A stretch of 51,672 nt of DNA from Pseudomonadota bacterium (GCA_021817985.1 JAKAFK010000018.1:1-51672), one strand, 5' to 3'; numbered from the stretch's first letter, positions 27,369 to 36,329 are shown. Translations and numbers: made by a program. Notes: generated by a model not told the origin, from the sequence alone.

Positions 27369-28257
27369 CCGCGCGAGGCTCGCACGCTGGGCCCTGAGCG
27401 GGCCGCCTCTGGCCTTTCTCGCCGTCTTTTTCCTTATCCCCACCCTTATCATGGGGCTCGCCTCGTTCGGCTGGCCCGGACAGGAGGGCGGCCTGTCGCC
27501 CCTGTGGTATCACGATGCGGCGGGCTGGCACTTCGATCTCACGCTCGGCAATTACCGGGACATCTTCACGCTCAAGCTCTTCCTGGCCTTGTACCTGCGC
27601 TCCTTGGGCTATGCGCTTGCGACCACCGTCTGCTGCCTGGTGGGGGCGTATCCGCTGGCGCTCGTGATCGCGCGCGCCCGGGCCCGGTACCGGAATCTCC
27701 TCCTCCTGCTGGTCATCGTCCCTTTTTGGAGCAATTTCCTGATCCGCATCTACGCCTGGATGATTATCCTGGGCCCGCAGGCCGCCCTTTCGCGGGGCGT
27801 CAACGCGGTGCTGGGGCTTTTCGGGTTCGGGCCGACGAGCCTCCTTTTTTCCCCCTTCGCGGTCCTGATGGGGCTCGTCTACGTCTCGCTGCCTTTCATG
27901 ATCCTGCCGCTGTACGCCAATTTGGAGAAGCATGATCCGGCCTTGTTGGAGGCCGCGCGCGACCTCGGGGCGAGCGCGTGGGCTTGCTTCTGGCGCGTGA
28001 CCTTCCCACTGGCGGTCCCGGGGGTGATCGCGGGCGCCACGCTGGTGTTCATCCCGGCGCTCGGCGCCTTCGCGGTGCCCGACATTCTCGGCGGCACGCG
28101 CGGGATCATGATCGGCAACGTCATCGAAATGGAGTTTCTCCAGGCGCGTGACTGGCCGTTTGGCGCCGCGCTTTCGATCATGCTCACGTTCCTGGCGCTC
28201 GGGGCGACCGGACTCGCCGCGTGGGCGGCCCGGCGCGGCGTCAAGGCCTATGGCTAA
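27361..28257 (+). CDS. potB: Polyamine ABC transporter permease PotB
   Basis: The 298-residue inner-membrane permease has six predicted helices. The first is PPLAFLAVFFLIPTLIMGL, and the EAA-type coupling loop is EAARDLGASAWACFWRVTFPLAVPG (shown in part: LEAARDLGASAW). Its length and loop fit PotB. The start is ATG 27361, overlapping potA by 8 bases, although the frame is open far upstream; translation is probably coupled. Confidence 0.93.
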   Translation: MTSRARLARWALSGPPLAFLAVFFLIPTLIMGLASFGWPGQEGGLSPLWYHDAAGWHFDLTLGNYRDIFTLKLFLALYLRSLGYALATTVCCLVGAYPLALVIARARARYRNLLLLLVIVPFWSNFLIRIYAWMIILGPQAALSRGVNAVLGLFGFGPTSLLFSPFAVLMGLVYVSLPFMILPLYANLEKHDPALLEAARDLGASAWACFWRVTFPLAVPGVIAGATLVFIPALGAFAVPDILGGTRGIMIGNVIEMEFLQARDWPFGAALSIMLTFLALGATGLAAWAARRGVKAYG

Positions 28258-29029
28258 GCGCGGGAAGGCAGCCCTCTATGCGGCAGCCCTGGCGGCCTAT
28301 GCCTTCCTCTATGTGCCTCTGGTCATCGTGGTGCTGTTTTCCTTCAGTGCCTCGCGCCTGGGTACCCAGTGGGCCGGGTTCACCCTGGGCTGGTATGTCA
28401 TGCTGCTGCACGACGCCGACATGCTGCATGCGGCGTGGAACTCGCTCGTCATCGCCCTCGCCGCGAGCCTCGCCGCGATCGTCTTCGGAACCCTCGCGGC
28501 GCTCGCCACCCACAAGTACCGGCTGCGCTTTCTTCCGGTCCTCGTGCTCGCGCCGCTGTCCACGCCGGACATCCTGCAAGGCGTGAGCCTGCTGGTCTTC
28601 TTCGTCCTGCTCAATGTCTCGCTGGGATTGAGATCCATCATGCTTGCCCACACCTCATTTTGCATTGCCTATGTGGCGATCGTGGTAAGTTCCCGGCTGG
28701 CAGGCATGGATCCCTCCCTCGTGGAGGCCGCGCGCGACCTCGGCGCGAGCCCCTGGAAGGGCTTCTGGCTCGTCACGCTGCCTCTGCTGGTGCCAGGGAT
28801 CCTGGCGGGGGGGCTGCTGGCCTTCACGATGTCGATCGATGACTTCGTGATCACCTTCTTTACCGCGGGCGCGGGAACGAGCACATTGCCGCTCAGGATC
28901 TATACCATGATCAAGGTCGCGGTGACCCCCGAAGTCAATGCGGTGTCGACGTTGCTGATGGCGTTGACGCTGGTGCTCGTGATCTCGATCTCGAGGCTTG
29001 CGCCGCAGGCCCTCAAGGGGATGGGTTGA
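28250..29029 (+). CDS. potC: Polyamine ABC transporter permease PotC
   Basis: The 259-residue permease has six predicted helices, beginning AAALAAYAFLYVPLVIVVLFS. The coupling loop is VEAARDLGASPWKGFW, and the PotC-typical SIDDFVITFFTAG segment is near residue 195. It overlaps potB by 8 bases with the same ATGGCTAA-type junction. It forms the second half of the transmembrane channel with PotB. Confidence 0.93.
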   Translation: MAKRGKAALYAAALAAYAFLYVPLVIVVLFSFSASRLGTQWAGFTLGWYVMLLHDADMLHAAWNSLVIALAASLAAIVFGTLAALATHKYRLRFLPVLVLAPLSTPDILQGVSLLVFFVLLNVSLGLRSIMLAHTSFCIAYVAIVVSSRLAGMDPSLVEAARDLGASPWKGFWLVTLPLLVPGILAGGLLAFTMSIDDFVITFFTAGAGTSTLPLRIYTMIKVAVTPEVNAVSTLLMALTLVLVISISRLAPQALKGMG

Positions 29030-29032
29030 GCC

Positions 29033-30109
29033 ATGGCGCGACGTCTGGCGATGGTCGTGGCGGCGGGCCTTGTCGCCTTTCTCGTGGCCGGCCTCGTCCG
29101 GGCGAACGGGGTCTTGCATCTTTACAACTGGAACAACTACATCGCTCCCCAGACGCTGGCGCGCTTCGAGACCGTCTGCCGCTGCCGCGTCGCGTACGAT
29201 ACCTACGGTTCGAACGAGGAGCTGCTGGCGCGGCTTGCGGCCGGCGCCACCGGCTACGACATCCTGGTGCCGACCGGCAACGCGGTCCAGTCGCTGATCC
29301 GGGCCGGGCGCCTGTTGCCCCTCGACAAGCGTAAGCTGCCCAACCTCGCGAACATCGATCCGACCTACCTGAATGGCTTCTACGATCCCGGGAATGTCTA
29401 TTCTGTGCCTTATGCCTATACCATCACCCTGCTCGGCTACAACGTGGAGAAGATGCGCGAACTCGGGATTCCGACCGATACCTGGGCCGCCTTGTTCGAT
29501 CCGCGCTACCTGAAAAGACTCCGCGGCCGCGTGACGGTCCTGGACGATCCGCGCGAGCTCCTGGCCGCCGCCCTCAAGTATCTCGGATATTCCGCCAACG
29601 ATACCGACCCTTCGCACTGGCAACGCGCGGCCGAGGTGATCATCAACGCGAAGCCCTACTGGGCGGCCTTCAATAACACGAGCTACATACGGCTGATGGC
29701 TTCAGGGGATGTGTGGCTTGCACAGGGCTATTCCAACGATTTCTTTCAGGCTGGGCGGGAGGCCGAGCGCGCCGGCGAGCCCTTCACGATTGCGTTCAAC
29801 GTGCCGAAGGAGGGCGCCGTGCTCGCTGTCGACAACATGGTGGTGCCCAAAGGCGCGCCGCGGCCGGATCTGGCCTATCAGTTCATCGACTTCATGCTGG
29901 AGGGCAGGAACGCTTCGGAACTGACCAATTTGATCGGCTCGGGCAATCCCAATCGGGCAGCCCTTCCTTTCATTCGTCCCGCCATCGCGGCCAACCGGGC
30001 CATTTTTCCGGACCACGCCGTCCTCGGCCGCCTCGAAGAGCTGCATGAGCTAGACCGCGGCCAGCGCCGCTTCCTGAATCGGCTGTGGCTCGAGATCAAG
30101 CTGCATTGA
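29033..30109 (+). CDS. potD: Polyamine-binding periplasmic protein PotD/PotF type
   Basis: The 358-residue solute-binding protein has a signal peptide (MARRLAMVVAAGLVAFLVAG). Mature-domain family motifs are LHLYNWNNYIAPQTL, YDTYGSNEELLARL, YDILVPTGNAV, VPYAYTITLLGYN, and AQGYSNDFFQA. The acidic and aromatic residues typical for polyamine binding appear in these segments, but spermidine versus putrescine preference cannot be read. It is the last gene of the four-gene operon, starting 3 bases after potC. Confidence 0.92.
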   Translation: MARRLAMVVAAGLVAFLVAGLVRANGVLHLYNWNNYIAPQTLARFETVCRCRVAYDTYGSNEELLARLAAGATGYDILVPTGNAVQSLIRAGRLLPLDKRKLPNLANIDPTYLNGFYDPGNVYSVPYAYTITLLGYNVEKMRELGIPTDTWAALFDPRYLKRLRGRVTVLDDPRELLAAALKYLGYSANDTDPSHWQRAAEVIINAKPYWAAFNNTSYIRLMASGDVWLAQGYSNDFFQAGREAERAGEPFTIAFNVPKEGAVLAVDNMVVPKGAPRPDLAYQFIDFMLEGRNASELTNLIGSGNPNRAALPFIRPAIAANRAIFPDHAVLGRLEELHELDRGQRRFLNRLWLEIKLH

Positions 30110-30125
30110 CTGGGGCGCAGCGGGG

Positions 30126-30146
30126 CGGGTGCCCTTCGGGGACCCG
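30126..30146 (+). other. UUCG-loop hairpin after potD
   Basis: CGGGTGCCC and GGGACCCG pair around a TTCG tetraloop, with one bulged base. It lies 16 bases after the potD stop and has no T run, so it may be a weak terminator or an mRNA 3' stabiliser. Confidence 0.4.
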
Positions 30147-30212
30147 GCGAGGAATGTGGTATCTTCAGGATTCGGAAAATTGCGCGAGGACTTAAAAGGA
30201 TGCCAAACGTGA

Positions 30213-30782
<570 letters not shown>

Positions 30783-30803
30783 CGGCTGATGTCGTGCGTC
30801 TTG

Positions 30804-30832
30804 GCCCGCGGTGACGGTCCGCGGGCTATACT
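30804..30832 (+). promoter_or_regulatory. Perfect inverted repeat abutting a TATACT -10
   Basis: GCCCGCGG (30804-30811) and CCGCGGGC (30819-30826) form a perfect 8-bp dyad directly followed by TATACT (30827-30832), with TTGG just upstream at 30801-30804. The dyad fills the -35 to -10 spacer. It may be an operator for the SDR gene downstream or a tadA terminator without T run. Confidence 0.45.
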
Positions 30833-30987
30833 GGAAGCGGTACTGCACGGTGGTTGGCTGCATGCCCTGCCCATTACGGGCAAGCCCGCCGGAACCACGC
30901 CGGTGATGTCGCGGCGCACGCGCGTCTCGGACGGTCCCGGCGATTTCCCTGGAATACCGGCTTTTTGGGAATGCCGAAAGGTCTTCG

Positions 30988-31680
30988 ATGGACGATCTGC
31001 GCCAAGGCGTGGTCTTGATCACCGGCGGCTCGCGGGGGATAGGGCTTGCATGCGCGGAAGCCTTTCTGCGCGGCGGTGCGCGCGTCGCCATCAGCGCCCG
31101 CGAGAAACACGCCTTGGGCAAGGCTGAGGAGCGCCTTGCCGCGCTGGGCGAGGTGGCCATCGTCGAGTCCGACGTCGGCCGGCGTGCAGCGGCCGAAAGA
31201 GGCGTCGAACAGGTCCTCCGGCGGTTCGAGCGTATCGATGTGCTGGTGAACAATGCGGGCCAAGTCTGGGTCGGCTATTTCGCTAATCAGCCGTGGGACC
31301 GTATCGACACGCTCGTCGAGACCAACGTGAAGGGCGTGCTCTACATGACGCGCGCGGCGCTGCCGTACATGCTCGCACAGGGTTCCGGGGCCATCATCAA
31401 CATTGCGTCTGGGGCCGGGAAGTCCGGGTTCCCCGGCTTCGCCGTCTACTGTGCGACCAAGTTCGCGGTGGTCGGTTTCACCGCATCGCTGGCCGCAGAG
31501 GTCGGCGGCAAGGGCGTACGCGTGCATTCGGTGTGTCCGGGTGCTGTCGCCACCGACATGCAGGCCGAGATCGGAGGACGGCGCGGCATGCCGCCTGAAC
31601 GGGTGGCGACGCAAGTCGTGAACCTTTCCGGACCGCACCCCCCGATCGCGGCGGGCGAGTGCCTCGAGATCTATTCCTGA
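30988..31680 (+). CDS. Short-chain dehydrogenase/reductase (SDR)
   Basis: The 230-residue classical SDR has the cofactor motif TGGSRGIG (12-19), NNAG (88-91), and the catalytic triad Ser141, Tyr154, Lys158 in the YxxxK motif YCATK. Arg after Gly in the first motif fits NADP(H) preference. The substrate is unknown; the group includes 3-oxoacyl-ACP reductases and many others. It stands alone between tadA and a convergent PEBP gene, with a dyad-type promoter about 155 bases upstream. Confidence 0.9.
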   Translation: MDDLRQGVVLITGGSRGIGLACAEAFLRGGARVAISAREKHALGKAEERLAALGEVAIVESDVGRRAAAERGVEQVLRRFERIDVLVNNAGQVWVGYFANQPWDRIDTLVETNVKGVLYMTRAALPYMLAQGSGAIINIASGAGKSGFPGFAVYCATKFAVVGFTASLAAEVGGKGVRVHSVCPGAVATDMQAEIGGRRGMPPERVATQVVNLSGPHPPIAAGECLEIYS

Positions 31681-31736
31681 GTGCGCCCGTTTCCGGCGGA
31701 TTTCTTTCCCGCGCACCCTCTTCGCCTGGGCCGCGG

Positions 31737-32312
31737 CTAATGTCGGCGATACGTCCCCATGAGCTCGGCCTCCGCCAGGATATGCCCCTTCATGGCATCC
31801 AGGAGCTGCGCCTGGGTCGGCGTCTTCAGATCCAGTAGGGTGTCCAGGGCGTACAGGTGAAACCAATAATGGTGTGTCCCGGACGGCGGGCAAGGTCCCC
31901 CATAGCCGGTCTTGGGCCAGCTGTTGAGCCCCTGCCGTGCGCCGTCCGCAAGCACCGGGTGATGCGGTACATTGGCTTCGAGCGCGTGGACGCGGGCGGG
32001 AATATTGTAGAGGACCCAATGCACCCAGGTGCCTCCCGGCGCATCAGGATCCTCCAGGACCAGGGCCAAGGTCTTCGTGTCGGCGGGCGTCCCCGACCAG
32101 GCGAGGGGTGGGGATCGATCGGCACCGTCGCACGTGTACTCCTTCGGAATCGATTCTCCGGGGCGGAAGGATGGGCTTGTCAGCGTCAGTGACATGGCAT
32201 GCGATCCAGGGTGGGGCGGGGCAGCGTCCGACGTCGGGGCGGCGAGGGCCGAGGCAAGGGCAACGCAGAGGGTGACCCGAATCGGCACCTTGTGGGCATG
32301 CCAACGCCGCAT
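31737..32312 (-). CDS. Exported YbhB/YbcL-family (PEBP) protein
   Basis: The 191-residue protein has an N-terminal signal (VTLCVALASALAAPTSDAA) and a phosphatidylethanolamine-binding-like fold. Family motifs are LTSPSFRPGESIPKEYTCDG, PPLAWSGTP, LVLEDPDAPGGTWVHWVLYN, and GYGGPCPPSGTHHYWFHLYALD (shown in part: GPCPPSGTHHY). Bacterial members are of unclear role; some bind small ligands. The signal peptide places it in the periplasm. It is convergent with the SDR gene. Confidence 0.93.
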   Translation of the reverse strand: MRRWHAHKVPIRVTLCVALASALAAPTSDAAPPHPGSHAMSLTLTSPSFRPGESIPKEYTCDGADRSPPLAWSGTPADTKTLALVLEDPDAPGGTWVHWVLYNIPARVHALEANVPHHPVLADGARQGLNSWPKTGYGGPCPPSGTHHYWFHLYALDTLLDLKTPTQAQLLDAMKGHILAEAELMGTYRRH

Positions 32313-32446
32313 CGCAACGTGCTCCTGAACGCCAATCGGAACGGACGGACACCTCCCCCGCGCGGAGCGGGGTCGACCTGACTAGAGTATAGACCAAGGC
32401 CCCATACTCAACGCGCGCCGCAGGAAAGGCTTCGCCGGTTGCCGCG

Positions 32447-32986
32447 TCAGCCGCCGCGCGGTTGCCGCCGCAAGGCCATCATGCGGCCCAGATGCGCGCG
32501 TTGGGCGGGGGACAAGGCCTGGCTCGCGTAAGGCAGGAGGCGATCATTCTCCTTGGCCATATGAGGCCTGTAGGCGGCCGCGAAGCGGTCGACGGGCAGG
32601 GCCTTCGTCTCCACCGGGCGGGAGGCCGCGAGCTCCTCGAGAAAAGGCTGCAAGGCCTGCCATGCCGCGTCCATCTGCCCATGCTCCGCAAGCAATTCCC
32701 CGATCAGGTCCAGGATAGCCGAGTCTCCCCGGGATCGTGCGATGGGCTCGAGCATGGGAAACAGATCCTCTTCCTCGTCTTGATGATGATGGCGGCCCGA
32801 GCTGTTGAAATAAGTGAGCGCTTTCGCGGCAGCCTGCGCCGCCTGCTCGTCGGGGCCAAAGTGCTCGATATGCTGTGGAAGCCGGAGCAGCGTCGCGCAT
32901 TGCCGCTCGATGCGTCCATGGCAGGCGACAAGGAGACCGAGCGGGTCGCTGAAATCGGGTGCGGGGCTGACTAGAATCGAGGACAT
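32447..32986 (-). CDS. Hemerythrin-like (HHE) domain protein
   Basis: From ATG 32986 the product has 179 residues and an HHE cation-binding four-helix bundle. Candidate di-iron ligands are His23 (ACHGRIE), His66-68 with Glu71-73 (RHHHQDEEED), His102 (AEHGQMD), and His142 with Glu146 (PHMAKEND). Such proteins bind O2, NO or iron in stress responses. The frame extends 62 codons further upstream, but that part looks non-coding. An AT-rich promoter-like stretch lies at 33020-33060. Confidence 0.88.
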   Translation of the reverse strand: MSSILVSPAPDFSDPLGLLVACHGRIERQCATLLRLPQHIEHFGPDEQAAQAAAKALTYFNSSGRHHHQDEEEDLFPMLEPIARSRGDSAILDLIGELLAEHGQMDAAWQALQPFLEELAASRPVETKALPVDRFAAAYRPHMAKENDRLLPYASQALSPAQRAHLGRMMALRRQPRGG

Positions 32987-33108
32987 CTCATGCTCTTGGG
33001 AAAGGGACAATGTCGTTCCGATGTGAATAGATATAAAACATATGCATCTTAGCAGAAATCTAGGGTACATGTCATTCTCGTGGGCGCAGGACTGCGAGCG
33101 AGGGCCAT

Positions 33109-33388
33109 GGGACGCAAAGAGAAGTTCGGCACCACCTGGAGGAAGGCGAAAGCGCGCGTCCAGCGCGTCCATTCCCGCATCGGCAACGCCCCCGCGCCTT
33201 CCTGCACGGGACCGCGACCACGATCAGCAATCAAGAAACACGCGATGGTGTGCATCGAGGACATGCAGGTGCGGAACATGTCCGAGCGAGCGGCAGGCAC
33301 GACACAAGCGCCGGGACGACATGTTCGGACCAGGTCCGGCCTGAGCCGGCCAATCCACGACTCAGGGGGGGCTCAGTGCCACGCCTGA
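33109..33388 (+). pseudogene. TnpB/OrfB (IS200/IS605 type) remnant
   Basis: The forward frame reads KEKFGTTWRKAKARVQRVH, then SRIGNA. After a short out-of-frame piece (RAFLHGTATTIS in another frame) it resumes as KKHAMVCIEDMQVRNMS, AAGTTQAPGRHVR and SGLSRPIHD. This is the conserved central segment of TnpB, the RNA-guided nuclease of IS200/IS605 elements (KARVQRVHSRIAN, ..TTISKNHAMVCIEDLQVRNMSKSA..). Two compensating frameshifts and loss of both the N-terminal part and the C-terminal zinc-finger/RuvC part make it inactive. Confidence 0.85.
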
Positions 33389-33396
33389 GCGCCGCA

Positions 33397-33431
33397 GGCA
33401 TCTCCGGCATTCAGGCCGGGGAGGATGTCAA
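33397..33431 (+). repeat. IS200/IS605 right end (omegaRNA 3' end-like)
   Basis: The sequence ATCTCCGGCATTCAGGCCGG followed by GGAGGATGTCAA is the typical terminal form of TnpB elements: an imperfect hairpin, then GAGGATGTCAA. It lies just after the TnpB remnant and marks the element's right boundary at about 33431. Confidence 0.7.
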
Positions 33432-34118
33432 CGCCGTGGTAAGCACCGTCAGGGGTAGGCGCTGGCGACCGTCGTGGTCGAAGTTCCCGGGTTCCAACCA
33501 ACGCTCGAAGGCCGATTGCAGTGCCGGCCATTCTCTATCGATGATGCTGAACCAGGCCGTGTCGCGATTCCGCCCCTTGACGACGTTTGCTTGGCGGAAG
33601 ATGCCCTCGAAGCGAAAACCCAGACGCTGTGCCGCGCGCCGCGAGGGTTGGTTGAGCGAATCGCACTTCCATTCCAGCCGCCTGTAGCCGAGCGCGAAGG
33701 CTTCGCGCATCAGCAGGAACAACGCTTCGGTGGCCATCGCGGTGCGCTGCAGGCGCGGCGAGAAATGCAGATGCCCGATCTCGATCGTTCCGGCGTTCGG
33801 GGTGATCCGCAGATAGGCCGCCACGCCGAGCGCACGGCTGGTCGCGATGTCGAGAATGGCGAACAGCAGCGGATCGGGGCCGAGACAGATGGCGCGCATC
33901 CAGGCGTCGTACTCGGCCATGTTGGCAAACGGGCCATAAGGCAAATAAGTCCAGCCTCGTCCGCTGGCATCACAGGAATAGGCATCGTACAGATCGCGGG
34001 CGTGGCGGTTGGGATCCAACGGTTCCAGCCGGCAGAGACGGCCGTGAAGCACGTGGCGGTCTGGGGCTGGGGGTGCCGACCAGTTTGGTACCGGAGTGCC
34101 TAGCGTTTGAGTTTGCAT
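33411..34118 (-). CDS. GNAT acetyltransferase, RimJ/RimL type
   Basis: The 235-residue protein has the GNAT fold of the ribosomal-protein/small-molecule N-acetyltransferase group. Matches are HGRLCRLEPLDPNRHARDLY, GWTYLPYGPFAN, GVAAYLRITPNAGTIEIGHLHFSP (shown in part: GTIEIGHLHF), ATEALFLLMREAF, YRRLEWKCDSLNQPSRRAA and GFRFEGIFRQ. The C-terminal tail (about the last 7 residues, LTSSPA) is encoded by the transposon right end, so the natural stop was lost and replaced. The core domain appears intact. Confidence 0.88.
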   Translation of the reverse strand: MQTQTLGTPVPNWSAPPAPDRHVLHGRLCRLEPLDPNRHARDLYDAYSCDASGRGWTYLPYGPFANMAEYDAWMRAICLGPDPLLFAILDIATSRALGVAAYLRITPNAGTIEIGHLHFSPRLQRTAMATEALFLLMREAFALGYRRLEWKCDSLNQPSRRAAQRLGFRFEGIFRQANVVKGRNRDTAWFSIIDREWPALQSAFERWLEPGNFDHDGRQRLPLTVLTTALTSSPA

Positions 34119-34170
34119 GATTTGTGATTGTCTCGGGCAAGGTGGAGCATCGAATGGATGCCATCAGGCG

Positions 34171-34639
34171 TTAATGCAGGGAGCGCTCAGGCGCCGTGTT
34201 GTGCATGACAAAGCGTAGCACGCGAGCCGCGACGGCATCAGGCATTGCCACAGCCATCCCAGGGTCTGCACGGGTGGGTGAGCTCGAGCCGCGCTCCACC
34301 GATGGCAGCTGCGAGAGGACGGCCGATGGCCGGGCGGCTGATCGGGTCGGCATCACCCCATAGCAGCGGGGTCGGCGGGCCGATCTCGTTCAGTCTCGGG
34401 CTTAAGCCTGGCTTGCCCTCGCGGACCCATCGTGCGGTTCTCGGGAAGGATCGGAGAGGCGCTGGCCGCCAAGCCGCACCGAGTGCGGCGACCTTCAATC
34501 CCTCCGATGTCGCGGTCAGGATCCGGTGCGTCACGCGTTCAGGGTATTGCAGTGCCCATTCCCAGGCGCAGCTTGCCCAGTCCGGACGAGGCCAGGACGC
34601 GCCTATCCCGTTCACAAGGCAGGCGTCGCCCGACCCCAT
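34171..34639 (-). pseudogene. Alpha/beta-hydrolase remnant, frameshifted
   Basis: One reverse frame (34238-34639) reads ALQYPERVTHRILTATSEGL, then PTPLLWGDADPISRPAIGR and LAAAIGGARLELTH. These are typical of an alpha/beta hydrolase from the nucleophile-elbow region to the catalytic Asp strand. Family continuation then appears in a second frame as DPGMAVAMPDAVAARVLRFV, ending at 34171. The frame change near 34260-34275 and absence of an N-terminal half with an intact nucleophile elbow indicate a decayed gene. Confidence 0.65.
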
Positions 34640-34708
34640 GCCAGAACGAGGGCTCGCCGCTGGCTCCCGGACGCCATAGATTGCGGCGGTGCGACGCCAG
34701 CCATGGAT

Positions 34709-35197
34709 TCATGGCTGGACCTCCCACTTCAACTTGCGTCCTCCGGCCAGCGAGAATCCCTGGGCTTCATAGAAAGCGAGCGTACGCTCGAACTGGGGCA
34801 AAGGCGGCGTCGTGACCTCGAGGCGGGACCAGGCACAGGATCGGGCGTGCGCGCGCGCGGCGTCAGCCAGCGCCGAGCCGACGCCTTGGGAACGATACTC
34901 GGGTTCGACATAGAATTCCGGAATAGTCCCAAAGCGTCCACCGGCATAGAGCGCGCAACTCTCGCTCAAGGTGATGACGCCAATGATCCGTTCCGCATGG
35001 TTGCGTGCGATGAATGCGTTGTATCGGCCCATGTCGAGGAACTGACGCAACTGGTTCGCCGATCGGCCGCAATCAAAGTCGAAGACGTTTTCGCCGATCA
35101 CCTGCATGATTTCGCCGAGAAGCTTCCCGATCAGCACCGCGACTTCGTCTGTGTCCGCAATGGTGACCTCTTCGACTCGAATGTTCCGCTTGCTCAT
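34709..35197 (-). CDS. GNAT-family N-acetyltransferase
   Basis: From ATG 35197 (MSKRNIRVEEVTIADTDEV) the protein has 162 residues and a single GNAT domain. The acetyl-CoA region reads IIGVITLSESCALYAGG, EFYVEPEYRSQGVGSALADAARAH (the Q/R-x-x-G-x-G/A loop is RSQGVGSAL), and FYEAQGFSLAGG. The substrate is unknown. A 68-codon upstream extension of the frame is rejected for poor composition. It precedes the decayed hydrolase on the same strand. Confidence 0.88.
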   Translation of the reverse strand: MSKRNIRVEEVTIADTDEVAVLIGKLLGEIMQVIGENVFDFDCGRSANQLRQFLDMGRYNAFIARNHAERIIGVITLSESCALYAGGRFGTIPEFYVEPEYRSQGVGSALADAARAHARSCAWSRLEVTTPPLPQFERTLAFYEAQGFSLAGGRKLKWEVQP

Positions 35198-35397
35198 GTT
35201 CTCAACTCCCACTTCAATGCGAAGCGATGCGGGGGGTGATAGGGATCGTTGTCGGATCTCAAGGCGGCAACCACAGCGTCGCGATCCCCACAACCGACTG
35301 AAGTATGCGCGAGCGTCCCCCACGGCGGCGTTCCAGGTCGGGATCACTCGTGATGCCGTTTCTTCGCCGGGCACCGGGCGTTCGCCCGCGCCACGCA

Positions 35398-36180
35398 TCA
35401 CAGAATGATTTCGCCCTTGAGGTAATCGACCGCGCCACCCTCGAGCAGCACGCGCTCGCCACGGACCTCGCAGTGCACTGTGCCGCCCCGGCGCGAGAGC
35501 TGTCGCGCGGACAGCCGATCCCGGCCGAGACGGCGCGCCCAGTATGGCGCCAGGGCGCAGTGCGCGGAGCCCGTGACCGGGTCTTCGTCAACCCCGAGGG
35601 CAGGATAGAAGCAGCGGCTGACGAAATCGCAGCCTTGACCCGGTGCGGTGACGACGACGCCCCGCGCGTCCAGGCAGGCAATCGCCGCAAAATCGGGGGA
35701 CAGTGCCCGGATCTGCTGCTCGTCGTCAAATACGGCGACCAGGTCCATGCCCCGCAGCACTTGGCGCGGCGCTGCCCCGAGCACCGAGCCTAAGGTGGCC
35801 AGCGTCTCGCAGGGCGTGGTCAAGACTGCCGGGAAGTCCATCTGCAGCCCCTGCGCTGCGCGGCGCACGCGCAGCGCGCCGCTACGGGTGTGGAACGTCA
35901 CTTCGGGCCCAGCATGCCCAAGGTGTTCGAACCAGACATAGGCGCTGGCCAGGGTCGCATGGCCGCAGAGATTGACCTCGGCGCGCGGCGTGAACCAGCG
36001 CAGGTCGGCGCCGTCAGGTGCGGTCTGGACGAAGAATGCGGTTTCGGAGAGGTTGTTTTGTGCGGCGATGGACTGCATCACCGCGTTGTCGAGCCAGCCG
36101 CTCAAGGGGCAGACGGCGGCGGGGTTGCCTTCGAATACCCGTTCGGCAAAGGCGTCGATCTGGTACACAGGGATGCGCAT
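35398..36180 (-). CDS. PhzF-family isomerase/epimerase-like protein
   Basis: The 260-residue protein has the PhzF/diaminopimelate-epimerase-like double fold. Matches are MRIPVYQIDAFAERVFEGNP, QNNLSETAFFV (catalytic Glu of the family near residue 46), LRWFTPRAEVNLCGHATLASA, and the second-half motif GVDEDPVTGSAHCAL. Family members catalyse isomerisations of dihydroxyanthranilate-type compounds or are uncharacterised; no phenazine genes are nearby. A terminator and short leader ORF lie directly upstream, suggesting attenuation. Confidence 0.9.
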   Translation of the reverse strand: MRIPVYQIDAFAERVFEGNPAAVCPLSGWLDNAVMQSIAAQNNLSETAFFVQTAPDGADLRWFTPRAEVNLCGHATLASAYVWFEHLGHAGPEVTFHTRSGALRVRRAAQGLQMDFPAVLTTPCETLATLGSVLGAAPRQVLRGMDLVAVFDDEQQIRALSPDFAAIACLDARGVVVTAPGQGCDFVSRCFYPALGVDEDPVTGSAHCALAPYWARRLGRDRLSARQLSRRGGTVHCEVRGERVLLEGGAVDYLKGEIIL

Positions 36181-36216
36181 GGGGCTCGGTTCGCAGGGAG
36201 CCCACGGGCGGGATAC

Positions 36217-36241
36217 AAAAAACCCGCCTCGAGGGCGGGTT
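36217..36241 (-). terminator. Intrinsic terminator upstream of phzF-like gene
   Basis: On the reverse strand AACCCGCC (36234-36241) pairs with GGCGGGTT (36221-36228) around five bases and is followed by TTTTTT (including two stem bases). It lies between a strong promoter (36330-36359) and the phzF-like start (36180), so it can act as an attenuator or as the end of a small RNA of about 105 bases. Confidence 0.85.
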
Positions 36242-36262
36242 CGTCGGCCAGCGTCGCGCGAA

Positions 36263-36322
36263 CTATCCCGCCACCTTCAGGGTGGAATGGATCATTCGGG
36301 TGGCACGCAGGGCGGAGTTCAT
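36263..36322 (-). CDS. Possible 19-codon leader peptide
   Basis: Reading from ATG 36322 on the reverse strand gives the 19-residue peptide MNSALRATRMIHSTLKVAG and a TAG. The ATG falls 8 bases from the -10 hexamer, so the transcript would be nearly leaderless. There is no run of one amino-acid codon as in classical biosynthetic leaders. Its position between promoter and terminator is what supports it; it could equally be part of a small RNA. Confidence 0.4.
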   Translation of the reverse strand: MNSALRATRMIHSTLKVAG

Positions 36323-36329
36323 GTTGCGC

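Noticed and set aside
35198-35397. N-terminal extension of the second GNAT protein
   Set aside because: The 68 extra codons lack GNAT similarity and a ribosome site, while ATG 35197 has GGGAGTTGAGAAC upstream.
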